From Halisarca cf. caerulea (taxonomy: Eukaryota; Porifera; Demospongiae; Chondrillida; Halisarcidae), in the NCBI GenBank assembly GCA_963170055.1, contig CAUJGJ010000082.1, positions 1,335,001 through 1,350,000 on the forward strand: a stretch of DNA of 15,000 nucleotides, written 5' to 3'. Positions 1-8,259 of the stretch are shown here, one piece after another (position 1 is the stretch's first letter; each line of letters begins with the position of its first letter). The position numbers and the translations under genes were made by a program. The notes beneath the pieces were generated by a model. That model was not told the origin of the DNA. It searched no databases and saw only the letters and a program-made list of their open reading frames with translations.

Positions 1-270
1 AAATCGATATAATCTGGATAACCAAAGTACAGTAACCATCAATTTATTCTAACAACAACCTTTAAGATAAACATGTTAGTGCTAACAAGCTTCTGCATAG
101 TGCAATTTCAGGGTGCTAGGTAACACCTGCAGGTGAGAGACCGTTGAGTATAAATATCGCCACTGCTAACTATGCCAGTATCCAACTATGGATCCAGCAA
201 GCGACAGACTGAGTGACTCCGTGATGGTGCTAGCAAGAGCAAATGAGGAATTGAGCCCTGGCAGCACTAG
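1..270. other. Non-coding stretch, no gene seen
   Basis: I see no reading frame, RNA gene or clear transposon end here. The one small structure is a perfect 12-bp palindrome, CACCTGCAGGTG, at 124-135. It contains two overlapping E-box-type hexamers and may be chance. Confidence 0.5.
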
Positions 271-726
271 AAACATGTTATGTTTTAAACCCTTCAATTA
301 TTTTTTAAGGTCCCCTGAAATACAGCTGTTTTGAATGCAAAACAGAGTAAAGTCAACAAGTTTGTGAACCTTACCAGTGCTAGCTAGAGTTCACAAATTT
401 GTTGACTCTACCACTGAACCAATTGCAATTATTTATCTCAATAAGCCATGATATTTCAGGGTTGGGATTTGCAGTTATTGCAACTTCAAAAGACAAATTG
501 CAGCTGAAATGGGTCACTTGTGCATCAACATGTTTTGGTTCCCCTGAGATTTAGGCCATTCTGAGTTCAAATTCTGGAGGTATATCCAATAAAATTAGCT
601 CAAACTGCCATCATAACAAGCTTTGTTTACAAATTTCCTGAGAATGTTATGAAAAATTAGTGAAATGTCCAGACATTGTGGCAAGTCCTTAAAAAATAAT
701 TGAAGGGTATAAAAAATAACCTGTTT
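271..726. mobile_element. MITE-like element with 40-bp terminal inverted repeats
   Basis: The left arm (271-310) and the reverse complement of the right arm (687-726) match over 40 bp with about three mismatches. A 21-bp core is perfect: 290-310 begins CCCTTCAATT, and 687-707 is its complement. The 456-bp size, long inverted termini and lack of coding capacity fit a non-autonomous DNA transposon or foldback element. No clean target-site duplication is visible next to the arms, so the true ends may lie a few bases away. The superfamily is not assigned. A 64-aa minus-strand frame inside (595-789) looks like chance. Confidence 0.6.
347..411. repeat. Inverted repeat / hairpin inside the 271-726 element
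   Basis: A 23-bp arm (347-369) is complementary to 389-411 with two mismatches, around a 19-nt loop that contains GCTAGCTAG. The stem would fold stably in RNA or single-stranded DNA. It lies off-centre within the larger inverted-repeat element, so it is either an internal subterminal palindrome or a second small foldback inserted there. Confidence 0.7.
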
Positions 727-805
727 AGAGATTATACAGTCACAGCGGAGAGAAAACACAATGGCCTTACCACCATACATATTTTGCATGTTTAAATGTT
801 TTTAC

Positions 806-978
806 TACCGTATTTACGAAGTATAAATCGCACCTCTGTATTAGTCGCACCATGGTTTGAACAGCATTATCGTTGTATCAGCCATGATAAACTTTTCAGT
901 GTATTCGTAGCACTGGTACCCCATATTTGCCAGTAAATTTTAAGCATCAAAGCTGCGACTTATATGTAAAATACAGTT
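806..978. mobile_element. Small MITE-like element, CCGTATTTAC termini
   Basis: The left end, CCGTATTTACGAAGTATAAA followed by TCGCA, is matched by the reverse complement of the right end (CTGTATTTTACATATAAGTC followed by GCA), giving imperfect inverted termini of about 27 bp. Internal TCGCACC and GCGACTTAT words repeat the terminal theme. From memory this resembles a widespread class of short DNA-transposon derivatives with 'GCGACTTATA...AAATACGG' ends, but I cannot name the family. There is no coding capacity. Confidence 0.5.
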
Positions 979-1310
979 TGCGTTATTTTACATATTATAT
1001 ATACGAATTCATTTCTAATAAGCATGTAACCTTGATTTGCATATATATATATATATATATATATATCACAGTGCATAGCCAAGAAGTTACGGAAATTAAG
1101 GCATGCATGCAGAGGGATGTGTGTCTTAATACCATGCATATGAAGGTACCCAGGTGCATGGAATTGATGTGCAGGTAGCCAATGTTGATCATTATTATGG
1201 GGCATGCATGCAGCTAGGAGAATGCCCCACGCTAGCTATATATAGCTACCGCCCATTGACATATGTCATTTTGTCCATTAACCTTGCTTATAAACCTTTG
1301 CAAAGTTCAG

Positions 1311-1311
<1 letters not shown>
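979..1311. other. Non-coding, with a (TA)13 microsatellite
   Basis: The stretch contains an uninterrupted (AT)n tract at 1041-1066 and several GCATGCATGC palindromes (for example near 1100 and 1202). The short frames here run through the TA tract into Ile-Tyr repeats and are not genes. No other feature is recognised. Confidence 0.5.
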
Positions 1312-1345
<34 letters not shown>

Positions 1346-1348
1346 TAT
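1312..1348. repeat. (TA)n microsatellite abutting the retroelement fragment
   Basis: TA repeat with a single C interruption at 1340. Retroelement coding sequence begins immediately downstream at about 1349, so this tract marks the truncated 5' edge of that insertion and may be its target. Confidence 0.85.
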
Positions 1349-1830
1349 TCGTCTTGGAGCAACCCTTTGTGTCCCGCACGATTGTCCTCGCTGTGGAATG
1401 CAGGTGGACCACTCTGGAGTACATGGGCTCAGTTGCCGGAGTAGTCAAGGCAGAGTGCCCCGACACACAGCACTGAATGACATAGTTCATCGAGCCCTTT
1501 CTGCTGCCAATGTGCCATCCACACTGGAACCATGTGGTCTACGTACTATATTGGTCGGATGGTAAGAGACCTGATGGCCTCGATCACCATCATACCCTGG
1601 GCTAAAGGCCGTGCCCTTGTTTGGGATGTGACGTGTTGGGACTCCTTCGCCCCATCCAACATTCAAATGTCATCATCCCGGCTCGGGCTGCGGCCAATCA
1701 TGCAGCGACCAAGAAGCGTGATCTGTATGCCGAACTATCAATATGCCACATATTCCAGCCCATTGCTTTTGAGTCTACTGGAGTTTTTGGGCAGGATGCC
1801 CTTTATTTTTTCCATGACCTAGCTAAATAA
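1349..1830 (+). pseudogene. Truncated, frameshifted C-terminal end of a retroelement polyprotein (zinc-knuckle plus REL-type endonuclease)
   Basis: Translation in three successive frames gives one continuous domain. It starts with a Cys-x2-Cys-x9-His-x3-Cys knuckle (from 1383), followed by an Arg-His pair. Next comes a Lys-Arg-Pro-Asp-Gly motif near 1564-1578, then Leu-Val-Trp-Asp-Val-Thr near 1616-1633. A C-terminal part follows, ending Phe-His-Asp-Leu-Ala-Lys-stop at 1830. CCHC knuckle, then RPD, then a later Asp is the layout of the restriction-enzyme-like (PD-(D/E)xK) endonuclease at the C-terminus of R2/R4-type non-LTR retrotransposons. The reading frame changes at about 1537-1560, 1580-1600 and 1660, so the copy is dead. 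No reverse transcriptase domain is present, as expected for 5' truncation. The family is recalled from similar invertebrate proteins, not searched. Confidence 0.75.
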
Positions 1831-1994
1831 ATCGTAAGCGTATATTAACAAATTAAATGACCCATTCGCACATTTGAAACTGTGTCAATGAATCAGTGTG
1901 TGTATATGCAGAACTATAATACAACTTCAATTTTAGGTTGTACTTTGTGATTTTTTTCTTGTTCTATTTTAGGTTATTGAACTGTGTGATCTTT
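1831..1994 (+). other. Probable 3' UTR of the 1349-1830 retroelement
   Basis: AT-rich non-coding sequence follows the stop. It holds two similar words in tandem, ATTTTAGGTT...TGTGAT then a T-run, at about 1932-1957 and 1966-1995, and then enters (TA)n. Short 3'-terminal repeats are common in non-LTR elements. Membership of this stretch in the element is inferred from position only. Confidence 0.35.
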
Positions 1995-2068
1995 TTATAT
2001 ATATATATATATATGTGCATCCTTGTACTCTGTTTACTTTGAATAATAATATACTGGAAAACAAAAAA

Positions 2069-2111
<43 letters not shown>

Positions 2112-2191
2112 CATCCTTGTACTCTGTTTACTTTGAATAATAATATACTAGAAAACAAAAAAACAATATATATATATATATATATATATAT
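1995..2191. repeat. Compound repeat: (TA)n alternating with two copies of a ~57-bp unit
   Basis: Three (TA)n tracts (about 1995-2014, 2072-2108 and 2166-2191) alternate with two nearly identical units starting at 2015 and 2109, a period of 94 bp. Each unit begins GTGCATCCTTGTACTCTG and ends in GAAAACAAAAAAA-C. The copies differ at one clear site (ACTGG versus ACTAG) and in A-run length, so the duplication is recent or homogenised by TA-tract recombination. Confidence 0.85.
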
Positions 2192-2274
2192 TATGCATAT
2201 GCATCTGCTAGATATATATAATATTATATTATTTGTGTATAATATGGGCACAGGGCTATGCACGTACATGCAGC

Positions 2275-2508
2275 TAGTGGAACCTCAATCTGATGATAAT
2301 CAGATGGTGGACTCTCTGAAATGAATAATATTATAAGGACACAGTACAACAAACCTCTCTACAAAGGACATATAACTTACAGTTATAGTATAATTCCCAC
2401 AAAACATTTTGTCATGAGCCTTAAAGCCCTGCATGCATGAGAAGAACCTCTACAAGGAACACATCAGGTGCATCCCCAAAGTGTCCTTTATTTGCAGGTT
2501 CCACTGTA
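2275..2508. mobile_element. Pogo/Tc1-like MITE with GTGGAACCT termini
   Basis: The left end reads TAGTGGAACCTC and the right end GCAGGTTCCACTGTA. The right end's reverse complement, TACAGTGGAACCTGC, is the terminal sequence style of pogo/Tigger-type elements, with TA as the target dinucleotide (2275-2276 and 2507-2508). The interior repeats the words AAGGACA (2335 and 2361) and, inverted, TGTCCTTT (2482), as expected of palindromically arranged subterminal motifs. It is about 230 bp with no coding capacity. The left end lacks the expected CA after TA, so that border is slightly degraded. Confidence 0.6.
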
Positions 2509-2990
2509 CATCTGGCATACACATGCATGGGCTACATGACATTGTACAAAAAGCTACATATATATAGCAATTGCAAGCTGTCCAGATATATAGGGAGTTG
2601 TGTTGCATGGACTATAATGGAATTAATGCAAAGCCTATAGGGTATATATAGTCTTGCATAGCCCATGCAGACTGCTATTGATTCCGCCTTATACTTACAT
2701 CGGTATATACACAACAATATGACTTCATCATAATAGTAATATAAGGAGCTGGATGGTGGTCTGGGCTCGGTGAGACTAGGACTAGAGTGCAGTACGCATG
2801 CATCCACTAATTCCTACCACACGTGTCACTATAAATCTGCAGGATGTACATATATACAGGATTTTACACATGCAGTGTATGCACATGTACCCAATCCAAC
2901 CATGCAAATGCGACTAGCTCATGCCCATGCATGGCACAGTATTCAGTCGTGTGTATATAATATACTATAGGCAATGCAATATCATATACT
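2509..2990. other. Non-coding; 3' flank of the first ATP-grasp gene
   Basis: No gene is recognised. It contains scattered TATATA and GCATGC words and a 10-bp inverted pair, GCATGGGCTA (about 2525) with TAGCCCATGC (about 2658). Its right part must hold the 3' UTR and poly(A) site of the minus-strand gene ending at 2991, but I do not see a canonical AATAAA on the minus strand within the first 100 bases. Confidence 0.45.
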
Positions 2991-4274
2991 TCAATATGGC
3001 AACTCCTCGACAAAGGAGTCCTGAGGTTGACGATGAACTTTACGTATCACTTCTCTTGCACGCCGAAAGAGATTCTGCACATTGCAATCCATGATCCTAA
3101 AGCGACCTATAAGAACTCCACTTGTTGATGTCTGCTTGATTTGAGATTCCTCTGATATGAATAGCTGGATTCCAGGACCAGTGGTTGTGAAAACACAGTC
3201 AGCAATACTTCCATCTTTAGCATAGTTGAAGTCAATGATGTCACTCCCGGTGCCTTCACCAACTGTGTGAATTGCAAATGTACCTCCAATGACATCACCA
3301 TCACGATAAGTAAAATTTGGGGGAGTTTCCATTTTTACCTTGTCTATCTGGCCACATGCAAGGTACACCGCTGCCTTGTACGCGCTCACACTCCACATCT
3401 TTCTATACAGATAATTGTCACCAAAAGCTATTCGACAATTGACTTCGACTAAAATGAACTCATTGTTTCTCTTCCAGACTTCAATGTCATAGAAAGTGTT
3501 GTGAATCCCAAATCTCACCTTCATTTCTTCTGTGACTTGAATCAGTTTCTGTAAAGTACTTTCATCTAAGTGGAATTGGGGGAATGCATAGCAAAGTAGC
3601 TGCTTCGAACCCATTATTTCTACCATTGAATTGTATACAGTAAATTTGCCACTGTCATCCACCCATGCTTCAATGCAGTATTGGTCACACCTTTCAACCA
3701 CCTCCTCCACTACAGCAATGTTCTCCACTGCCAAAGGGTATTTCGTCAGATCCAGATATTTGGAGAAGAACTCTCGATATCCAGCAAAAAGAGGAGCAAC
3801 CAGAATTCCCAGGTTAGCCAACGATTGCTCCATTTCAGATTCGTTGTCGATAAGCCAGATTCCCTCGCAGCCCATGAGAAATGGCGCCTTCAGCATGCAA
3901 GGATAGCGAACTTTCTTCTTCCACTCTTTCTTGGAATCGTCAATACCAATGTAGTCGAACCAGAGTGTAGAATTTTCCGTCTTCCTCGAATAATACTTGT
4001 GAAGACTGCAGAAGGTGGACTCCAAGGAAGGTCCTCTTAATCCTGTTCGTTGGCAGATAACAGAGGCCACAACGGACGCCATATCGTGGGAGAACATGAT
4101 GGCCGATATCCCGTTCGCTTTAACATAGTCAACGGCTCTATCAACGTAGGCAATCAATTTGGTTTTCTCTTGGTCGGAAGGATGAAGTAGATGTATCTCG
4201 TACTTCTTCTTGTCGAACGTCTCAGCTTCTGAACGGTCGACGTTTAAAGGAAGAACAACAAGAATTCTTTGCAT
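2991..4274 (-). CDS. ATP-grasp family ligase, paralog 1 (427 aa, intronless)
   Basis: A complete single-exon frame that starts with Met-Gln-Arg-Ile-Leu-Val-Val-Leu-Pro and ends at a TGA. Residues 1-100 form the pre-ATP-grasp Rossmann-like region, including Gly-Leu-Arg-Gly-Pro-Ser near 78-83. Lys129 in Tyr-Pro-Cys-Met-Leu-Lys is the expected ATP-binding lysine, and a glycine-containing loop follows (134-139). Glu202 lies in the hinge-type Ile-Glu-Ala-Trp-Val. Glu265 and Glu277-Val-Asn279-Cys-Arg281 are the metal and phosphate ligands of the fold. Residues 311-427 are a C-terminal subdomain. ATP-grasp enzymes activate a carboxylate as acyl-phosphate and join it to an amine or other nucleophile with release of ADP; here the substrate is unknown. 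No signal peptide or membrane segment is seen, so it is probably cytosolic. Compared with its paralog it lacks 14 residues after about residue 37. The start has A at -3, a good eukaryotic context. It could be an amino-acid or peptide ligase of the carnosine-synthase/BacD type, but that is a guess. Confidence 0.9.
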   Translation of the reverse strand: MQRILVVLPLNVDRSEAETFDKKKYEIHLLHPSDQEKTKLIAYVDRAVDYVKANGISAIMFSHDMASVVASVICQRTGLRGPSLESTFCSLHKYYSRKTENSTLWFDYIGIDDSKKEWKKKVRYPCMLKAPFLMGCEGIWLIDNESEMEQSLANLGILVAPLFAGYREFFSKYLDLTKYPLAVENIAVVEEVVERCDQYCIEAWVDDSGKFTVYNSMVEIMGSKQLLCYAFPQFHLDESTLQKLIQVTEEMKVRFGIHNTFYDIEVWKRNNEFILVEVNCRIAFGDNYLYRKMWSVSAYKAAVYLACGQIDKVKMETPPNFTYRDGDVIGGTFAIHTVGEGTGSDIIDFNYAKDGSIADCVFTTTGPGIQLFISEESQIKQTSTSGVLIGRFRIMDCNVQNLFRRAREVIRKVHRQPQDSFVEELPY

Positions 4275-4334
4275 CTTCCAAAAACTTTTACCTTACTGCA
4301 GCAGTAACCAAGCATAAATTTCCCAAACGCCCCC

Positions 4335-4346
4335 AAAATGGCGACC
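4335..4346. promoter_or_regulatory. YY1-like motif upstream of ATP-grasp paralog 1
   Basis: AAAATGGCGACC matches the animal YY1 consensus (AAnATGGCG) and lies about 60 bp upstream of the start codon at 4274. In many animals this motif sits just downstream of the transcription start of TATA-less genes. A second one in the opposite orientation lies 156 bp further up. Motif match only. Confidence 0.4.
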
Positions 4347-4490
4347 AAAATTAAACGATCATAACTTTGAATGCAGTTATTGAATCAGAACCTTCAGCGA
4401 AGAAGCTTCAATACCTCTATGTTATGTACTTGAAAGTTTAGTCAAGTTTGGTTAGGTGGTTTTTGTGTGCGTCTTTGCCGATTGCTCGGA

Positions 4491-4502
4491 ACCGCCATTT
4501 TT
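4491..4502. promoter_or_regulatory. Second YY1-like motif, opposite orientation
   Basis: ACCGCCATTTTT is the complement of AAAAATGGCGGT, again a YY1-type match. The opposing pair at 4335 and 4491 brackets a relatively GC-rich stretch and could mark a bidirectional promoter for paralog 1 and an unproven rightward transcript. Confidence 0.35.
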
Positions 4503-4990
4503 AGTTTTTATGTATCTAGTACCAGGATGTTTCACATACTAATCTTATTTTTTTTATAGAAATGTAAGGTATAGTAATACCATAGATACTAGGCTATAAC
4601 GCTCGCGAACGCATAGCGTCATAGGTACTGGATTGGAAACGGAAGTAACATTTAGTATTACATTTATATTGTTGTATACGAAGTATTCTTTGTTACGGTT
4701 AATTGATTAATCGGCTGCTGCGAGAAACCTCAACGTGTGTCGAAAAAACGTCATTTCCGAAGTGCACAAGTCGCCGTTCATTTCAACAAAGGTGAGAACC
4801 CACACAGTAATAACATATGAATATACTTGTACAAAAACTGAATCAAAAACAACGCTAAATGAAAAGTTTCAGGCACTTCTTGCGGTTGTACAGCTTTTGA
4901 GCCCCTGGAGAACAGGTTTTGTACCTATATTGAGAAAACAGAAGCTGGAAGAGGAAAACAAGGAACACGTACAGAAACTACATTGAATAT
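4503..4990 (+). other. Upstream region with a possible short rightward spliced transcript
   Basis: CpG-containing sequence (for example CGCTCGCGAACGC near 4601) precedes an open frame at 4735-4986 that has no ATG. Within it, CAAAG|GTGAGA at 4787-4797 resembles a splice donor and TTTCAG|GC at 4867-4874 an acceptor, giving an 81-bp intron-like segment that keeps the frame. The far end is charged (Lys/Glu-rich). I recognise no protein, so this may be a 5' exon of a divergent gene or chance. Confidence 0.2.
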
Positions 4991-7248
4991 GACATGCCTT
5001 AAAAGCAGAAATCATTGCAATAATGCTTCCTATGGTTCACCAGCCAAGCTCGTAATTGCATTTCAGAGTGCACTTGTCGTACCTCTGCTGAAAAGAAAGA
5101 ATTGCATGTAAACACCAACTTAGTATTAGTTGAAAGACCAGGCAGTGGTATGCGCCCTCCACAGAGTTTGGTCAGTATCAAATGCTTTGCATGATATTTA
5201 CAGAGGTAGAATTCAAACAGGCGTATGTGGACAATCACACCCCTTCCATATCATGGATCATGCACAAATTGAAGACCTCAAAAAGTTAGCAGATTTGAAC
5301 TTAGCACATGCACGCAGCAGAGTACTAGCATTCGCTAGTATGCATATCATCGTAGTATATCATCCACAGGATAGCACATGGCACAGGCTTGAACAATAGA
5401 GGAGTACACAAAAAGTTGGCCCAACATTTGCAAAGTTTTGACAACTTTATTTGTTTTTTCAACATATCTTGCTAACAATGAGGCTGTTTTGCATAACAAT
5501 ATGCTTGTTTACTACAATCCTTGCAGATTTACTATGAAAACAGGATAAAAATAGCAATTTTGGCTACAAGCTAAATCAGAATTTTCACATTTACTTCAGA
5601 ACATGTTTATTCCCTTAAGAATGCGTATACAAGACTACACAATTCATACGATATATGCAAGTGAGTACAAATAATGTTGAGTCTTCTGCATGTCTAAGTT
5701 GTCACAAACATGATTCCTTATACAAGTGGGAAACTTTACCGATAAGGCTACAGTACAGAACGTCATCTATAGGGAAGGCATTAATTGCATGGAGCTGAAT
5801 AATAGGGTGTGCATTTGAGAATGTGGAGTTTGGACGAATGATTGAATAAAATAATGGTGGTACTTGGTGAATAATTGGCTCATGCCTAGCTTAGACAACT
5901 AAAAATTAGGTACTTAGTTGTCCACTGGACAACCACAGTAGCTGACAAAATTATACTGGGAAATTTAGGATTTGAGGGTACAAACCATGCACTGAAGCAG
6001 GGGAATGTCTTCAAAATAATAATTTACCAGCTATATATATAGCACCAGTCATATTATTAAAGAATAGATTGCATGTCTTCGATTTCCCATGCAAAATACA
6101 GTTCCTATCCTCTGCAACTGCCAACAAATTTACCCTGGGAATATGAGAGTGGAGAGATGGAGGATGTAACTCACTGGCTACTGAGGTGTGAATTAAGCTT
6201 GGAATGAAGAAAGGATATATATAGGGTTGATATACAAGCTCTCAGAGAGGACACTAGAGTCTGGGGATTGGATGATGATGTCATCAAGGCAGCTAGTATA
6301 TTATATGTATTGTCTAAGACTGATGCATGCTTAAGCCACCATAATATATGTTCAGTACATTAATTTCTAGGATGCATGTACATACTAGGTTTCAAGTAGA
6401 ATATAGTAAGTACTAATTTAGACTTTATAAGTATGTTTCTTTTCTTTTCTCTCAGTATAATTCTCTATAGCTTGCAATTGTATGTGTGCAGGTTGTGTTT
6501 TAGTGCTATACATTAATTGGATCATTAAGTGTCCTAGTGCCTTCATGGCAATGCCATGATACACTTAAATAATAATTGAATAATTGAATAATTGAATATA
6601 ATGTTTTCCGCCATTTTATGGTGATGATCATTCAGCATCATCAGATTCTAGCATTTACAGTACACATATTCATAGCCTACTGCAGGAATTATAAGTCCAG
6701 ATATACGGCCATTTTATTTAGCTGACTAAAAACAGGATTCAATGAGATATGGCATCTTCTTCCCTCCATCCATGCAGTGTGACTACCAACCAGTATACAT
6801 AGCGTAGAGTCAATATGGCCTTACCACTTTCAAAATCCTTCTGACAGGCCTGCTATATATATACGATTTAGACAATATATACTTAGCAGCCTCCAAGGCC
6901 ATATCGACTTGGTAAAATGGCAGCCATGATGTGAATATTGGATGTACGTGCATGCATATACTCTGAGTATGTGCAATTTGCTTGGACAACCTAACATTTG
7001 TATGGGCTACCAAAAAATTTAGACAAATTCTGAGAAATTCCTTAAATTTGAGCCCTGCATAAATGCAGCCCTTGTGTCTATGTCTTAACCACTATAGTTA
7101 TACAAAATGCGTACATACACGCGTGTAATGCATTTATTATATAATATACACATATACTAATACATATTATGGTATACATTATAGTATAATACACCATGAT
7201 TGTATCTAGTATACAGTATACTGCCATGCATGCATCATGGGCTAATAT
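4991..7248. other. Long non-coding stretch between the ATP-grasp genes
   Basis: No recognisable protein. An 89-codon open frame at 5130-5399 opens straight after a stop with no ATG and matches nothing I know. A sense AATAAA at 5845 could serve a rightward transcript. Small structures: GTTGTCC-n3-GGACAAC hairpin (5917-5933), tandem AATAATTGAATAATTG (about 6570-6597), a CCGCCATTTT YY1-like word (6608-6617), and an imperfect inverted pair around GTCAATATGGCCTT (about 6809) and AAGGCCATATCGAC (about 6896). Confidence 0.4.
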
Positions 7249-7524
7249 GAGATTTCTAGAAAGAATTCCTTAATTGATATCCAGTATAAGGAAAGAATTA
7301 AGCTATAGAGTTCCCAGTGCAGCTAGTGCCTTTTCCATTTCTGATTCGTTGTCGATACGCGAGATTCCCATGCAGGCCATGAGAGATCGCGTTTTCAGAT
7401 GCAAGGATAAATTAACGAACTTTCTTTTTCCATTCTTCCTTGGGATCGTCGATACCAATGTAGTCGAACCAGAATGGAGAATTTTCCGTCTTCCTTGAGT
7501 AATACTTGTGAAGACTGCAGAAGG
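7249..7524 (-). pseudogene. Frameshifted fragment of a third ATP-grasp copy
   Basis: The sequence is homologous to 9022-9284 of paralog 2, the region around the ATP-binding lysine. On the minus strand it first encodes Leu-His-Lys-Tyr-Tyr-Ser-Arg through Lys-Lys-Val-Arg, then hits a TAA created by a roughly 5-nt insertion near 7411. It resumes in another frame as Leu-Met-Ala-Cys-Met-Gly-Ile-Ser-Arg-Ile-Asp-Asn and stops again at 7303. Several more small AT-rich insertions separate it from the intact genes (net about +13 bp). The words Ser-Arg-Ile-Asp-Asn and Glu-Lys-Ala-Leu-Ala place it closer to paralog 2. Homology ends abruptly at GCAGAAGG (7524). It has the same orientation as both intact genes, so it is probably a decayed member of a tandem array. 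Confidence 0.85.
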
Positions 7525-8259
7525 AAGAATTTTGGCCAGTGGGAGGGTCTGGGTATAATAGACTATCCTGGATAGTATAGAATATGCATGATATAGCAGA
7601 TCTAGATGCATATACGTATATGCCATTGGTTAACAGTCAAACTTGGTTAGAAAGTCACTGTTTACATCAACCTCTTGACAACATGCAACACACATGGCAG
7701 GAACGGATTCTGAATCAATGGTCTCTGTACTAAATGTCCTGCAGGCCAGTTACAATTGCAACAACAATATTTGCAACTTCAAGTTGGTTATATGCAGCAG
7801 CACTAGCTTTTTAGAGGCACCAAGGGTCATTTAGAATACTATAGGATAGGATAGCAGAGGCATTGATGAATGTCTATATATATGCATGCCTCTGCTATAG
7901 TACTAGTATTACTATAATATTATATATAGTATAGTAGAGTCTATGGTCATGATACTTGGCAAATTAAATTGTATAATTGCAATCTAGTGATTCATTAACT
8001 TGAATTAAGAGAATGTATACATGAGTTAAATTGGAGTAACATCTGATACAGTATTTGTAAATAGTAATATGTACAATTGAAAATTATATATATTTTATAC
8101 AATATAATATTAAGTTGGTATATACTAAATATATTATACACATTAAATATAAATGCACAATTAATGCAACATTTACTGTCAAGACCGGTGTGCAATAGTG
8201 GCCCCATGCATGTCAACATATAAACTTTAAGCTATTATAATAGACTAAGTGCATGTGTT
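7525..8259. other. Non-coding, with a 12-13-bp perfect hairpin at 7852-7897
   Basis: The arms TAGCAGAGGCAT (7852-7863) and ATGCCTCTGCTA (7886-7897) are perfectly complementary around a 22-nt AT-rich loop, and flanking ACTATA words extend the symmetry weakly. The rest is AT-rich with repeated TATATTATA words (about 8080-8140). This contains the 3' flank of paralog 2. No gene is recognised. Confidence 0.45.

Noticed and set aside
927..2324. Several frames containing Ile-Tyr repeats
   Set aside because: They run through (TA)n tracts and have no other protein character, apart from the retroelement piece annotated separately.
3631..4040. Plus-strand frames opposite ATP-grasp paralog 1 (and likewise 8428-9072 opposite paralog 2)
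   Set aside because: They are antisense shadows of strongly supported coding sequence.
5130..5399. 89-codon plus-strand open frame
   Set aside because: It opens immediately after a stop without an ATG, matches no family I know, and has no convincing splice acceptor. Kept only as a remark in the region entry.
7274..7626. Frames of 74 (+) and 107 (-) codons over the ligase fragment
   Set aside because: The plus frame is a shadow. The minus frame joins two different reading frames of the decayed copy with unrelated upstream sequence, so it is not a new gene.
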